64,000 nt of DNA from Agathobaculum sp. Marseille-P7918 (GCF_900625105.1 NZ_UYYD01000001.1:310001-374000); one strand, 5' to 3'; shown: positions 35,322 to 44,312, counted from the first letter of the stretch. Translations and numbers: made by a program. Notes: a model not told the origin generated them from the sequence alone.

Positions 35322-37253
35322 TTACTCCTCGTCGTACTCGTCGCCAACCAGCAGCGCACGGATGGACAGAGAAACCTTCTTCTTCTCATCGTTGATGTCG
35401 ATGATCTTTGCGTTCACCATCTGGCCAACCTCGAGCTCATCCTCGGGCTTTGCAATGCGGTGATCCGCGATCTGGGAAATGTGGATCAGGCCGTCCACAC
35501 CCGGAACGATCTCAGCAAACGCGCCGAACGGCATGAACTTGAGGATCTTGACCTCAGCAACGTCGCCCACGCTGTACTTGGACTTGAATACGTTCCACGG
35601 ATTGTCCTCCTCGCGCTTGTAGCCGAGGGAGATCTTCTTGTTTTCCTTATCCAGACCAATCACGAACACCTTGACCTTGTCGCCAACGTTGACAACTTCG
35701 GACGGGTGCTTGATGCGGCCCCAGGACAGCTCGGAAATGTGAACCATGCCGTCCACACCGCCGATGTCAACAAACGCGCCGTAGGAAGTCAGGGACTTTA
35801 CCGTGCCTTCGTACTCGTTGCCAACCTCGATGGTGCTCCAGATCTTCTCGGCAGCAGCCTTGCGGGCTTCCTGCTGGATCTGACGGATCGAGCCAACCAC
35901 GCGCTTGCGCTGACGGTTGATCTCGGTGATATAGAAGGACTGCTTGGTCTTGACCAGCTGGCTCATCGGCTGATCCTTCGGCACGCCGGTCTGGCTTGCC
36001 GGGATGAATACGCGCACGCCAAACGCCGTAGCAACAACGCCGCCGCGGTTCTCTTCCACGATGGTGCCTTCCACAACGGTGTGCTCCTCATGAGCCTTCT
36101 CGATGGTCTCCCAGCCCTTGAGCTGGTCAACGCGCTTCTTGGACAGGGTAACCGTGCCCTCGCCGTCGTTGACGCGAACAACAACCGCCTCGATCTCATC
36201 ACCCGGATGGATGTTGGCAGCTACGTCGTAGTTCGGATCATCCGACAGCTCGCTGATCGGGATATACGCAGTGTGCTTGACGCCCAGGTCCACCTGTACG
36301 TCGGTCGTGGACACTGCGACAACGGTACCGGTGACTTTCTCTCCTGTATTTAAAGTCTTGAAGGACTCTTCAAGCATTGCAGCAAAATCCTCGCCATTTT
36401 CGATTTTCGTTTCTTCGCTCATCATGTTACTGACCTCCTTAATTATCCATGCCGGTGTCGATGCCCCTGCTGTGATCCCGACGCGCCCATCCCGGCAGAG
36501 CTCCTGCGTCGTAAGCTCCGCGGCGTCCTCGATAGAAAGCACATTGCTGCACAGCGATCGGCTGATCTCATACAGCCGTTTTGTGTTGGAACTTTTCTTG
36601 TCGCCGATCACAATCATTTGATCCGACGCACCGGCAAGCAGACGAGCCTCCGACTGACGCTCATCCGTCGCTTTACATATTGTATCAAAAATTTTGAGGT
36701 TTGTACACCTTTTTTTTATCAGACCGACGGAAATATTCCAAATTGCCCGATTGACAGTGGTTTGCGCGACCACGGCAAGCGGCCTGTCAACCATCTCAGG
36801 CTGCTCGGTAAACGCCCGCGCCTGCGCCTCGCCCTCGAGTACGACCGACGCGCCGCACCATCCCTGAATGCCGACAACCTCCGGATGCCCCGCGCTGCCC
36901 AGAATGACGATCAAGCGTCCGTCCCGGCTTTCCTGATCGACAATGCGATGGATTTTCTGGACAAACGGGCAGGTGGCGTCAAATACCTCGCAGTGTTTCG
37001 CTGCGAGCGTATCATAGACCTGCCGCGGCACGCCGTGCGCGCGGATGAGCACCTTGGCTCCGTCCGGGATTTCCTCCAGCGTCTGCGCGGTGCGCACGCC
37101 GCGCGCTTCCAGCCGCCGGATCTCATGCATATTGTGGATAATCTCGCCGTAGGCGTAGATCATGCCGTTTTTGCCGGCCTGCTGCTCGGCCAGATCGACC
37201 GCGCGGCGCACGCCAAAGCAAAAGCCGGCGGTTTTTGCAACTGTAACACTCAT
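35322..37253 (-). CDS. ispH: IspH (HMB-PP reductase) fused to ribosomal protein S1-like domains
   Basis: 643 aa. Residues 1-275 are IspH, last step of the MEP isoprenoid pathway. The Fe-S cysteines Cys12, Cys95 and Cys193 are all present, with His40, His73 and His123 in the active site. Residues 278-643 hold four S1 RNA-binding domains (for example FVDIGGVDGMVHISELSWG). The fusion is a known trait of many Clostridia and serves both isoprenoid synthesis and, likely, translation. Its ATG overlaps the plsC stop (ATGA), so it is the last gene of rpiR-baiN-cmk-plsC-ispH. Confidence 0.96.
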   Translation of the reverse strand: MSVTVAKTAGFCFGVRRAVDLAEQQAGKNGMIYAYGEIIHNMHEIRRLEARGVRTAQTLEEIPDGAKVLIRAHGVPRQVYDTLAAKHCEVFDATCPFVQKIHRIVDQESRDGRLIVILGSAGHPEVVGIQGWCGASVVLEGEAQARAFTEQPEMVDRPLAVVAQTTVNRAIWNISVGLIKKRCTNLKIFDTICKATDERQSEARLLAGASDQMIVIGDKKSSNTKRLYEISRSLCSNVLSIEDAAELTTQELCRDGRVGITAGASTPAWIIKEVSNMMSEETKIENGEDFAAMLEESFKTLNTGEKVTGTVVAVSTTDVQVDLGVKHTAYIPISELSDDPNYDVAANIHPGDEIEAVVVRVNDGEGTVTLSKKRVDQLKGWETIEKAHEEHTVVEGTIVEENRGGVVATAFGVRVFIPASQTGVPKDQPMSQLVKTKQSFYITEINRQRKRVVGSIRQIQQEARKAAAEKIWSTIEVGNEYEGTVKSLTSYGAFVDIGGVDGMVHISELSWGRIKHPSEVVNVGDKVKVFVIGLDKENKKISLGYKREEDNPWNVFKSKYSVGDVAEVKILKFMPFGAFAEIVPGVDGLIHISQIADHRIAKPEDELEVGQMVNAKIIDINDEKKKVSLSIRALLVGDEYDEE

Positions 37254-37837
37254 ACCTGTTCCTTCAGCGCGTAAATCCGATGCAGAATATCATCCGCGAT
37301 CACGCCGTAATCCTTTTCCTTGGGGTCCGGGCGGAACGGCTCACCGATGACAACGGTCGCCTTGCACCGAAAACCCTTATTTTCCGTGATGTACATCGGC
37401 AGGACCGGTGCGCGGGTCTTGACCGCCAGCATCGCCGCACCCTTCTTGGTCTCGCCCTCGGCCGCGCCGCGCGTACCCTGCGGGAAAATGATCAGCTTCT
37501 GGCCGCCGCGCACCGCGCCCAGCGCGGTCTTGATTGCCGTGATATCCGCGCCCTCGCGATCGATCGGGAACGCACCCAGCGCCGCAATCAGCCATGCAAA
37601 TATTTTTTTGCCCTGAAACAGTTCTTTTTTGGCCATCAGGCGCAGCGGCGTCATGTGTCCCAGCGCGATCGCCGCAAACGGCGGATCGGACAGCTGCACA
37701 TGGTTGGGGCAGACCACACAGCCGCCCTCCGGAATATTTTTCCGGCCGATCACCTTATAACCGAAATAAATGTGAAAGCCAAGCGCCACAAACGGCACCG
37801 CGATCCACTGAAACCAGCGATGGAATTTGAATTTCAT
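37250..37837 (-). CDS. plsC: 1-acyl-sn-glycerol-3-phosphate acyltransferase
   Basis: 195 aa, compact PlsC. The catalytic box NHVQLSD (Asn45, His46, Asp51) and the second motif FPQGTR are visible; the usual Glu of FPEGTR is Gln here. A hydrophobic N-terminus anchors it at the membrane. It makes phosphatidic acid. The ATG at 37837 overlaps the cmk stop by 4 nt; a long Gly/Ala-rich extension into cmk is rejected. The cmk-plsC-ispH/rpsA order is common in Clostridia. Confidence 0.93.
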   Translation of the reverse strand: MKFKFHRWFQWIAVPFVALGFHIYFGYKVIGRKNIPEGGCVVCPNHVQLSDPPFAAIALGHMTPLRLMAKKELFQGKKIFAWLIAALGAFPIDREGADITAIKTALGAVRGGQKLIIFPQGTRGAAEGETKKGAAMLAVKTRAPVLPMYITENKGFRCKATVVIGEPFRPDPKEKDYGVIADDILHRIYALKEQV

Positions 37838-38514
37838 CTGTTCTCCTCCGTTTTTTCCCGAATGATGCGCAGCACCGCCTGAATACTCTGTTCCAGCGTC
37901 AGCGCGCTCGTGTCCAGCAGCACGGCGTCCTCCGCCTGCCGGAGCGGCGCAACCGCGCGCGTCATGTCCTGATGGTCGCGCTGCCGGATATCGCGCAGCA
38001 CCTCGTCCAGCGTCACCTGCTGGCCCTTTTCGCACAGCTCCAGATATCGTCGCTGCGCACGCGCTTCGGCCGACGCCGTCAGGAAGATCTTGACCGGCGC
38101 GTCCGGCAAAATGACCGTGCCGATATCGCGTCCATCCATCAGAATATTGCCGTTTTTCGCCATATCCCGCTGGGTATCGAGCAAAAACTGCCGCACCTCG
38201 GGCACAGCCGACACCTTGGAAGCATACTTTGCGATCTCAGGCGTGCGAATGGCCTCGGACACGTCCTCGCCGCACAGCAGGATATGCTGCGCGCCGTCCT
38301 CGTACCGGATGGCAAGCTCGACCTCGGGCAGCACCGAAACGATGCCCGCCGTATCGTCCCCGGAAATGCCCTTGCGGCACACCGCAAGGCCGATTGCACG
38401 ATACATCGCGCCCGTGTCCACATACACATAGCCCAGCTGCGCCGCCGCCGCGCGCGCAACCGTCGATTTGCCTGCGCCCGACGGACCGTCAATGGCGACC
38501 GAAATGTAACCCAA
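37834..38514 (-). CDS. cmk: Cytidylate kinase
   Basis: 226 aa. P-loop GPSGAGKST (residues 10-18), then VDTGAMYRAI and DGRDIGTVI. It phosphorylates CMP and dCMP. 3 nt after the BaiN-like gene stop, overlapping plsC by 4 nt. Confidence 0.97.
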   Translation of the reverse strand: MGYISVAIDGPSGAGKSTVARAAAAQLGYVYVDTGAMYRAIGLAVCRKGISGDDTAGIVSVLPEVELAIRYEDGAQHILLCGEDVSEAIRTPEIAKYASKVSAVPEVRQFLLDTQRDMAKNGNILMDGRDIGTVILPDAPVKIFLTASAEARAQRRYLELCEKGQQVTLDEVLRDIRQRDHQDMTRAVAPLRQAEDAVLLDTSALTLEQSIQAVLRIIREKTEENR

Positions 38515-38517
38515 TCC

Positions 38518-39747
38518 CTATTCCTCCTTCTGCGCAGCGGACAAACCGGCCAGCCGGCCGGTAGACCACGCAATCTGCAAATTAAAACCGCCTGTGTAGG
38601 CGTCTACGTCCAGCACCTCGCCCGCAAAATACAGGCCGGCGCATTTTTTCGATTCCATGGTTTTGGGGCTGACCTCGCGCACATTTACGCCGCCCGTCGT
38701 CACGATCGCCTCCGCGATCGGGCGCTTGCCCGACACTGCGACCTCAAAATGCTTGAGCGTGTGCAGAAGCGAGGCGCGCTGTGCCTTGGTGATGCTGTTG
38801 ACCTTTTCATGCGGGTCAATCCCGGACATCTGCACCACCACGGGAATGATCTTGCGCGGCAGCAAATCGCCCAGCGCATTGATGAAATCGCTGTTCTTAT
38901 GCTTGTCAAAATCGCTCAGCAGCCGCTTGTCCAGCGTCTTCTCGTCCAGCGCAGGCTTGAGGTCAATCTCGGCGCAATACTCTTTGCTGCCAAAGTGCCG
39001 CATATGCGCGGACGCGGACAGGATCAGCGGCCCGGACAGACCAAAATGCGTAAACAGCATCTCGCCGAACTCGGAAAATATCTTTTTGTTGTTCTCAAAC
39101 ACGGTCACCTGCACATTGCGCAGGCTAAGCCCCATTAATTCGCGGCAAATATCGCCAGCCTCAACCAGCGGCACGAGCGACGGATTGGGCGGCACGACCG
39201 TGTGCCCTGCCTGTTTGGCAAAGCGGTAACCGTCGCCGGTCGAGCCGGTCTGCGGATAGGACGCGCCGCCGGTCGCCACGATCACGCGGTCTCCCGCGTA
39301 GGTCTTGCCGCCTGCGCGCACGCCAGTGACCTGTCCGTCCCGGATGTCCAGCTGCTCCACCGTTTTCTGTATGATTGTAACACCCAGACGTTTGATCCAG
39401 GTAAAAAGTGCGTCAATAATATCCGCGGATTTGTCCGAAACCGGGAAAACACGGTTGCCGCGCTCGGTCTTGAGCGGTACGCCGTGTTTCTCGAAAAACG
39501 CCATCACATCCGTGGGCGAAAAGCAGTCCAGTGCAGAATACAAAAACCGCGGATTGACGGGCACATTCTGCAATACGCCCTGCGCATCGCAGTTGTTGCA
39601 CACATTGCAGCGGCCCTTGCCGGTGATGAACAGCTTGCGGCCGACCTTTTCATTTGTCTCAAACAGCGTCACATGCGCGCCGCTTTCCGCCGCGGTCCCC
39701 GCGGCCATCAGCCCGGCCGCGCCGCCGCCGACTACCAGTATGTTCAA
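38518..39747 (-). CDS. FAD-dependent oxidoreductase, BaiN / HI0933 family
   Basis: 409 aa. FAD-binding VVGGGAAGLMAAGTAAESGA at the start, GRKLFITGKGRCNVCNNC soon after, and IVTTGGVNVREVSPKTMESK with the C-terminal FAD loop. Family members are flavoproteins of mostly unknown role; BaiN is linked to bile-acid dehydroxylation, but the family is wide and this neighbour set (cmk, plsC) gives no such hint. The ATG overlaps the rpiR stop by 4 nt. Confidence 0.9.
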   Translation of the reverse strand: MNILVVGGGAAGLMAAGTAAESGAHVTLFETNEKVGRKLFITGKGRCNVCNNCDAQGVLQNVPVNPRFLYSALDCFSPTDVMAFFEKHGVPLKTERGNRVFPVSDKSADIIDALFTWIKRLGVTIIQKTVEQLDIRDGQVTGVRAGGKTYAGDRVIVATGGASYPQTGSTGDGYRFAKQAGHTVVPPNPSLVPLVEAGDICRELMGLSLRNVQVTVFENNKKIFSEFGEMLFTHFGLSGPLILSASAHMRHFGSKEYCAEIDLKPALDEKTLDKRLLSDFDKHKNSDFINALGDLLPRKIIPVVVQMSGIDPHEKVNSITKAQRASLLHTLKHFEVAVSGKRPIAEAIVTTGGVNVREVSPKTMESKKCAGLYFAGEVLDVDAYTGGFNLQIAWSTGRLAGLSAAQKEE

Positions 39748-40613
39748 TTCACGTCGTCCTCCGGCTTTTCGTATACATCATATTCTTCCCAGATGCGCTC
39801 GAGCTTGTTGAAGGTCTGCTCGATCTCATCGCGGCGGCTCATGCCAACCGCCACGATCAGCGCATTGATGACCGAAAGCGGCGCCACCAGCGAATCGACA
39901 AAGCTCGCCATATCGCTGCGCGCGAGCAGCAGATGGTCAGCCACACGCGCCAGCGGCGACAGCCGCGAATCGGTCAGCGCGATCACACGTGCGCCGCGGT
40001 CGCGCGCATACTGCATCGCGCTGAGCGTGCGCTTGGAATATCGCGGGAAGCTGACGCCGAGCACCACATCGCCCGGCCCCACGCGCAGCACCTGTTCAAA
40101 AATCTCGCTGACGCTGTTGGTATGTACGAGCGTCACGTTTTCAAACAGCAGGTTAAAATAAAACCCGACAAAGTTCGACAGCGCGCTCGACGAGCGCACG
40201 CCGAGAATATAGATCCGTTTCGCCCCGATCAGCGCATCTACCGCGCCCTGAAACGCGTCGCGGTCAATTTCGTCCAGCGTCTGCCGGATCATATCCATGT
40301 CCGCGTGCAGCACGGTTTGCAGTACGTCACGCCCGCCCATGCGGTCGCTCGACACCTCCATGCGCTGCACCGAGGTCAGCTTGTTGCGGATCATCTCCTG
40401 CAAGGCGCGCTGCAAATGCGGATAGCCGTCGTATCCCAGTTCGGTCGCAAACCGCACCACGGTCGATTCGCTCACGCCGACGGTCGTGCCCAGACGGCTC
40501 GCTGTCATAAACGCGGCCTTGTCATAATGCTCGAGAATAAAGCGCGCGATCTGCTTCTGCCCCTTGGAAAAGCCGGGCAATTCGCTCTGGATTTTGTTGA
40601 TCAGGTCGTTCAT
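39744..40613 (-). CDS. RpiR/MurR-family transcriptional regulator
   Basis: 289 aa. HTH_6 domain at residues 1-77 (FSKGQKQIARFILEHYDKAA; SRLGTTVGVSESTVVRFATELG) and a SIS sugar-phosphate domain from about 110 (RIYILGVRSSSALSNFVGF; DVVLGVSFPRYSKRT). It likely senses a sugar phosphate or amino-sugar phosphate. It leads an operon of housekeeping genes instead of a sugar operon. Two inverted repeats frame its promoter, which suggests autoregulation. Confidence 0.92.
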   Translation of the reverse strand: MNDLINKIQSELPGFSKGQKQIARFILEHYDKAAFMTASRLGTTVGVSESTVVRFATELGYDGYPHLQRALQEMIRNKLTSVQRMEVSSDRMGGRDVLQTVLHADMDMIRQTLDEIDRDAFQGAVDALIGAKRIYILGVRSSSALSNFVGFYFNLLFENVTLVHTNSVSEIFEQVLRVGPGDVVLGVSFPRYSKRTLSAMQYARDRGARVIALTDSRLSPLARVADHLLLARSDMASFVDSLVAPLSVINALIVAVGMSRRDEIEQTFNKLERIWEEYDVYEKPEDDVN

Positions 40614-40632
40614 GGTTTCTCTCCCCTGGCAT

Positions 40633-40698
40633 GCAAAACCTGCATTTTGCCGTTTCTATTGTAAGCGGTAGTCACGAAAAATGCAAGATGTTTTGCAT
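40633..40698 (-). promoter_or_regulatory. rpiR promoter flanked by two related inverted repeats
   Basis: On the - strand TTGCAT (40681-40686), 17-bp spacer, TACAAT (40658-40663). ATGCAA-N6-TTGCAT (40681-40698) covers the -35 box; GCAAAA-N6-TTTTGC (40633-40650) lies just past the start point. Both have 6-bp arms and a 6-bp spacer. Confidence 0.65.
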
Positions 40699-41423
40699 CA
40701 ATCCTGCAAATTTGCAGCAATATCCTGCAAATATGCCAGTTCGTCCGCGGTCAGGTCGCGCCATGCGCCGCTTTTCAGATGCGGGTCGAGCGGCAACTCT
40801 CCAACCGCCACCCGCTTGAGGCGACGCACCTCCAGCCCGCACTGCTCGCACATTTTGCGGATCTGACGGTTGCGACCCTCATGGATGGTCAGGCGCAGCT
40901 TGGCGCTCTGCTCATCCCGCTCCAAAATGACGACATCCGCCGGGCGGATTGCATATCCGTCGATCGTCATCGGTTCGGACAGACGCGGGATATTGTCCAG
41001 CCGGCCGCGCACGCGCACCTCATAATGCTTTTCCACCTCATGCCGCGGATGGGTCAGCGCGTTGACCAGATCCCCGTCGTTGGTCAGCAGCAGCAGTCCT
41101 TCCGAGTTATAGTCCAGCCGCCCAACCGGCACCACGCGCGCGCTGCAATCCCGCACCAGATCCGCCACGGTCTTGCGGCCGCGCTCATCGTGCATGGTCG
41201 TCACATAGCCGCGCGGCTTGTACAGCATCAGATAGCGTTTTTCCTCGGCCATGCCGATCGGTTTGCCGTCCACCTGAATTTTGTCGCGCCGCAGATCCGC
41301 ACGGTCGCCCAGCGACGCCGCGTGGCCGTTGACCACCACGCGTCCCTCCAAAATCCAGCGCTCCGCTTCCCGGCGCGAGCACAGCCCCGCCTGCGCGAGC
41401 AGCTTTTGCAGTCTCTCTTCCAC
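40698..41423 (-). CDS. rluB: 23S/16S rRNA pseudouridine synthase, RsuA/RluB family
   Basis: 241 aa. S4 RNA-binding domain at residues 1-60 (RLQKLLAQAGLCSRREAERWI), then the pseudouridine synthase core with catalytic Asp in VGRLDYNSEGLLLLTNDG and the ending HEGRNRQIRKMCE. In this family RluB acts on 23S rRNA; RsuA is the alternative. The start is GTG, 7 nt after GGAGG. 24 nt after dacF; the scpB-dacF-rluB neighbourhood is common in Firmicutes. Confidence 0.92.
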   Translation of the reverse strand: MEERLQKLLAQAGLCSRREAERWILEGRVVVNGHAASLGDRADLRRDKIQVDGKPIGMAEEKRYLMLYKPRGYVTTMHDERGRKTVADLVRDCSARVVPVGRLDYNSEGLLLLTNDGDLVNALTHPRHEVEKHYEVRVRGRLDNIPRLSEPMTIDGYAIRPADVVILERDEQSAKLRLTIHEGRNRQIRKMCEQCGLEVRRLKRVAVGELPLDPHLKSGAWRDLTADELAYLQDIAANLQD

Positions 41424-41447
41424 TTGATGTCCTCCATCCTCATTCTG

Positions 41448-42533
41448 TCAATCTTCTCCGAACAGACGGTCCCAGATCCGTTCGGTCAAGCTTTTTTCCT
41501 CAGGCGGCAGCAGCACCGCGCCGCCGTAGACCAGTGTATCGTCCGCCAGCGCCTTCCCGTCCAACCGATATTCAATCCGTCCGGCAGACGCGCTCTGCAC
41601 CACCGGCGCATAACAGATCCGTTCGCCGTATCGCACGGTCTGGATGCGTTCGCGCTCTCCGGGCAGCAGGTAGGCCGTCACCGTATTGCGCGCCACCAGC
41701 GGCACGGTATCCGCGTTGCCGCCGAACACCTGCTGCTGCATGATTGTATCGCCCGCCTCGTGCAGGGTCACCTGCTCATACTGGGCAAAGCCCTGGTCGA
41801 GCAGCGCCATATGATCGTTCCAGTCGTCTGCGTCGTTGAGCGTCACGACGATCACCGTGCGGCCATTTTTCTCCGCTGCGGACACCAGACAGCGTCCCGC
41901 CGCCTTGGTATATCCGGTCTTGACGCCGATCGCGCCGTCGTACATGCTCAAAAGGCGGTTATGGTTGGTGAACGTGCGCTGCCCCACGGTATAACTCTCG
42001 GTCGATACGATCTGCCGGAACACCGGATCGCGCAGCGCTTCGGCCGTCATCACGGCCAGCTCGCGCGCGGTGGTGTAATGCGTCTCGCTCGGCAGGCCGT
42101 TCGGGTTGTCGAAATGTGTGTTCGTCAGCCCGAGGGCCGCTGCTTTGTCGTTCATCTTCTGCACAAACGCTTCCAGACCGCCGCACTCGCCCGCGATCGC
42201 CACCGCCGCATCGTTGCCCGATTCCAGCATCAGACCGTATAGCGTATCGCGCAGCGTAAGCGTTTCGCCCTCCTGCAAATACATGGACGAGCCTTCCACC
42301 TGCGTATATTCCTTGCGGACCTTGTATTCCCGGTCGAGATCGCCCTCGCCGAGCGCCACGAGCGCCGTCATGATCTTGGTCGTGGACGCCATGGGCAGAC
42401 AGGCATCCGCATTGAGCTCATACAGCGTCTCGCCCGTGTCCGCGTCAATCACGATCGCCGCCTTAGCGCTGACCGCGCCCGCGGCAGGCAGACACAGCAC
42501 GCAGCACAACAGGCCGCACAGTAGTTTTTTCAC
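41448..42533 (-). CDS. dacF: D-alanyl-D-alanine carboxypeptidase (DacF-type penicillin-binding protein)
   Basis: 361 aa. A signal peptide (about residues 1-23) is followed by the S11 peptidase motifs: Ser50-Thr-Thr-Lys53 (MASTTK), Ser105-Gly-Asn107 and Lys205-Thr-Gly. It trims the terminal D-Ala of peptidoglycan outside the membrane; DacF types act in the forespore. I choose the GTG at 42533, after GGGGAGA. An ATG at 42554 sits in the tail of the preceding terminator. Confidence 0.93.
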   Translation of the reverse strand: MKKLLCGLLCCVLCLPAAGAVSAKAAIVIDADTGETLYELNADACLPMASTTKIMTALVALGEGDLDREYKVRKEYTQVEGSSMYLQEGETLTLRDTLYGLMLESGNDAAVAIAGECGGLEAFVQKMNDKAAALGLTNTHFDNPNGLPSETHYTTARELAVMTAEALRDPVFRQIVSTESYTVGQRTFTNHNRLLSMYDGAIGVKTGYTKAAGRCLVSAAEKNGRTVIVVTLNDADDWNDHMALLDQGFAQYEQVTLHEAGDTIMQQQVFGGNADTVPLVARNTVTAYLLPGERERIQTVRYGERICYAPVVQSASAGRIEYRLDGKALADDTLVYGGAVLLPPEEKSLTERIWDRLFGED

Positions 42534-42557
42534 GTTCGCATCTCTCCCCTGCATAAC

Positions 42558-42590
42558 AAAACCTACTCAGCATTTCAGTGAGTAGGTTTT
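42558..42590 (-). terminator. Terminator between the gerW and dacF genes
   Basis: 12-bp stem AAAACCTACTCA (42558-42569) with TGAGTAGGTTTT (42579-42590). Read-through or a promoter inside the loop region would be needed for dacF. Confidence 0.75.
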
Positions 42591-42606
42591 GCGGAGAAAC
42601 GCGGCC

Positions 42607-43038
42607 TTATTCGTCGGTTTCCGGTGCGGACGGCTGGCTCGGCTGCGCCTTTCCCTTGTAGCCCTCCACAAAGCTGGAAACCTTGTTAATCGCACCCGGG
42701 ATCATCTCAACCAGGCGGTCCACCGTCGTGGAGGCCTGTGCGTTGACGCCCAGAATATTGGCGCTGCCGTCGCGTCCGATAATCAGAAAGCAGACCGGCG
42801 ATACGGTCACGCCCGCGCCGCCGCCGCCGCCAAACGCCAGCGGAGCGCCGGAAGGCATATGCTTGGGGGCAAAATCACTGCCGCCCGAGGCAAAGCCGAA
42901 GGTCACCTTGGACACCGGGATGACCGTCGTGCCGTCGGCCGTGGTGATCGGCGTGCCGATGATCGTGTTCACGTCCACCATTTCCTTGATCTTGGCCATG
43001 GTTTCGGTCATCAGATTGCTGATAGGATGCTCACTCAT
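42607..43038 (-). CDS. gerW: Sporulation protein GerW / YtfJ family
   Basis: 143 aa. Core PVSKVTFGFASGGSDF, a Gly-rich turn (AFGGGGGAGV), and SPVCFLII are diagnostic of YtfJ/GerW, needed for dodecylamine or AGFK spore germination in Bacillus. It overlaps the preceding gene by 8 nt and ends an operon with scpA and scpB, a conserved Clostridia grouping. Confidence 0.93.
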   Translation of the reverse strand: MSEHPISNLMTETMAKIKEMVDVNTIIGTPITTADGTTVIPVSKVTFGFASGGSDFAPKHMPSGAPLAFGGGGGAGVTVSPVCFLIIGRDGSANILGVNAQASTTVDRLVEMIPGAINKVSSFVEGYKGKAQPSQPSAPETDE

Positions 43039-43681
43039 GTGTTATCGCCTCTTCTTTCTTTATCAGTCGTTTATACATTCGATACAGTTCCCCACTATGC
43101 CGCAGCAGGCACCACAGCAGCCGCAGCGGACGCAGCGAACAGAACACGGTAAACGCCCATTCGGTGTGGTCGGCCTCGAAATCCGCGTCCACAGCTGCAT
43201 GATAGTCCTTCATCTCAAAAGTATTCTCCAAAAACGGGACAATCATGCCGGTCAGCGCCGCGGAAGTGCCCAGCAGCAGGCCGGTTTTTGCCGCGTCGTC
43301 CGTCCCGATCACCACGCGCACGCGCAGACGGCTGATGCGCAGCGTATCGGTCAGTTCGCCCAGCAGACGCAGCGCCAGATCCGCGATTTCCCACACATCC
43401 AGCGCTTCCCGGTTGAGGGAATACTTGTACTTTTTCTTCTTTGGTTTTTTCTTCGGCTTGGGTTTGCCCTGCTGCGGTGCAGGGGCCGTTTTTTTCTTGA
43501 CATGCCGGGGCGGCGGCCAAACCGGAAACCGGATCTTGCCGTACCGGATTTCCACGCTCACATCCCCGTTGACCCCAACCGCTTCCACGCCCGTGCGCAC
43601 GCACAGCAGCAGAAGGCAGACCACAAACAGCGCCAGCAGGATGCCCAGCAATACCGCCAGGATACCGAGTATTACCGACAT
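43031..43681 (-). CDS. DUF2953 membrane protein
   Basis: 216 aa. One N-terminal membrane span (about 3-25), a Lys/Pro-rich stretch (about 70-90, KPKPKKKPKKKKYKYS), then a soluble domain. DUF2953 proteins accompany ytfJ/gerW in spore formers; function unknown. The ATG at 43681 lies 7 nt after the scpB stop. Confidence 0.85.
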   Translation of the reverse strand: MSVILGILAVLLGILLALFVVCLLLLCVRTGVEAVGVNGDVSVEIRYGKIRFPVWPPPRHVKKKTAPAPQQGKPKPKKKPKKKKYKYSLNREALDVWEIADLALRLLGELTDTLRISRLRVRVVIGTDDAAKTGLLLGTSAALTGMIVPFLENTFEMKDYHAAVDADFEADHTEWAFTVFCSLRPLRLLWCLLRHSGELYRMYKRLIKKEEAITHE

Positions 43682-43688
43682 GGGCTTC

Positions 43689-44306
43689 TCACTCCGTTCC
43701 CTCTTGCGGCCGCTGCAACGTAAACGGCACAGATTGCTCCTGCGAGGCGGTATTGTCCTGCGCGGGATCATCCAGATCGATTTCCATCTGCTCGTTTTCC
43801 TCGAGTGCCGGCAGCGCAGGCAGTTCTTCCAAACTGCTCAGCCCAAACGTGCGCAGGAACGCTTCGGTGGTCTGATACAAAATCGGCCGTCCGGGCACGT
43901 CCAGTCTGCCCGCTTCCTCGATCAGACCCTTTTCCACAAGGCCCGCCACCGTGCCGCCCGAGTCCACGCCGCGCAGCTGGTCGATGAACGCACGCGTGAC
44001 CGGCTGACGGTACGCCACGATCGTAAGCACCTCGAGCGCCGCGGCGGACAGCGACGGCGGCTTGCGCGACTCGGTCACGCGGCGCGCCGCATCCGCATAC
44101 AGCGGACGCGAGCAAAGCTGCAATTTATCCTCCAGCCGCAGCAGCATGATGCCGCGGTTTTCAAAGTCATACAGGTTTTCCAGCGCTGTGGCCGCATCCA
44201 GCAAAGCCTCGCGCGAGGTTTCCAGCGCGGCGGCCAGCCGGTCCACCGGCACCGCATCGCCCGCGGCAAACAGCACGGCCTCCAGCCCGGCCTCCAGTTC
44301 GGTCAT
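43689..44306 (-). CDS. scpB: Segregation and condensation protein B
   Basis: 205 aa with two winged-helix domains. LEAVLFAAGDAVPVDRLA opens the protein and LSAAALEVLTIVAYRQPVTR, FIDQLRGVDSGGTVAGLVEKGLI is the ScpB signature. It binds ScpA in the SMC condensin. 6 nt after scpA. Confidence 0.96.
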   Translation of the reverse strand: MTELEAGLEAVLFAAGDAVPVDRLAAALETSREALLDAATALENLYDFENRGIMLLRLEDKLQLCSRPLYADAARRVTESRKPPSLSAAALEVLTIVAYRQPVTRAFIDQLRGVDSGGTVAGLVEKGLIEEAGRLDVPGRPILYQTTEAFLRTFGLSSLEELPALPALEENEQMEIDLDDPAQDNTASQEQSVPFTLQRPQEGTE

Positions 44307-44312
44307 CGCACG

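Noticed and set aside
42534-42554. ATG start for dacF at 42554
   Set aside because: It lies in the tail of a terminator hairpin, without a good ribosome site; the GTG at 42533 gives a proper signal peptide.
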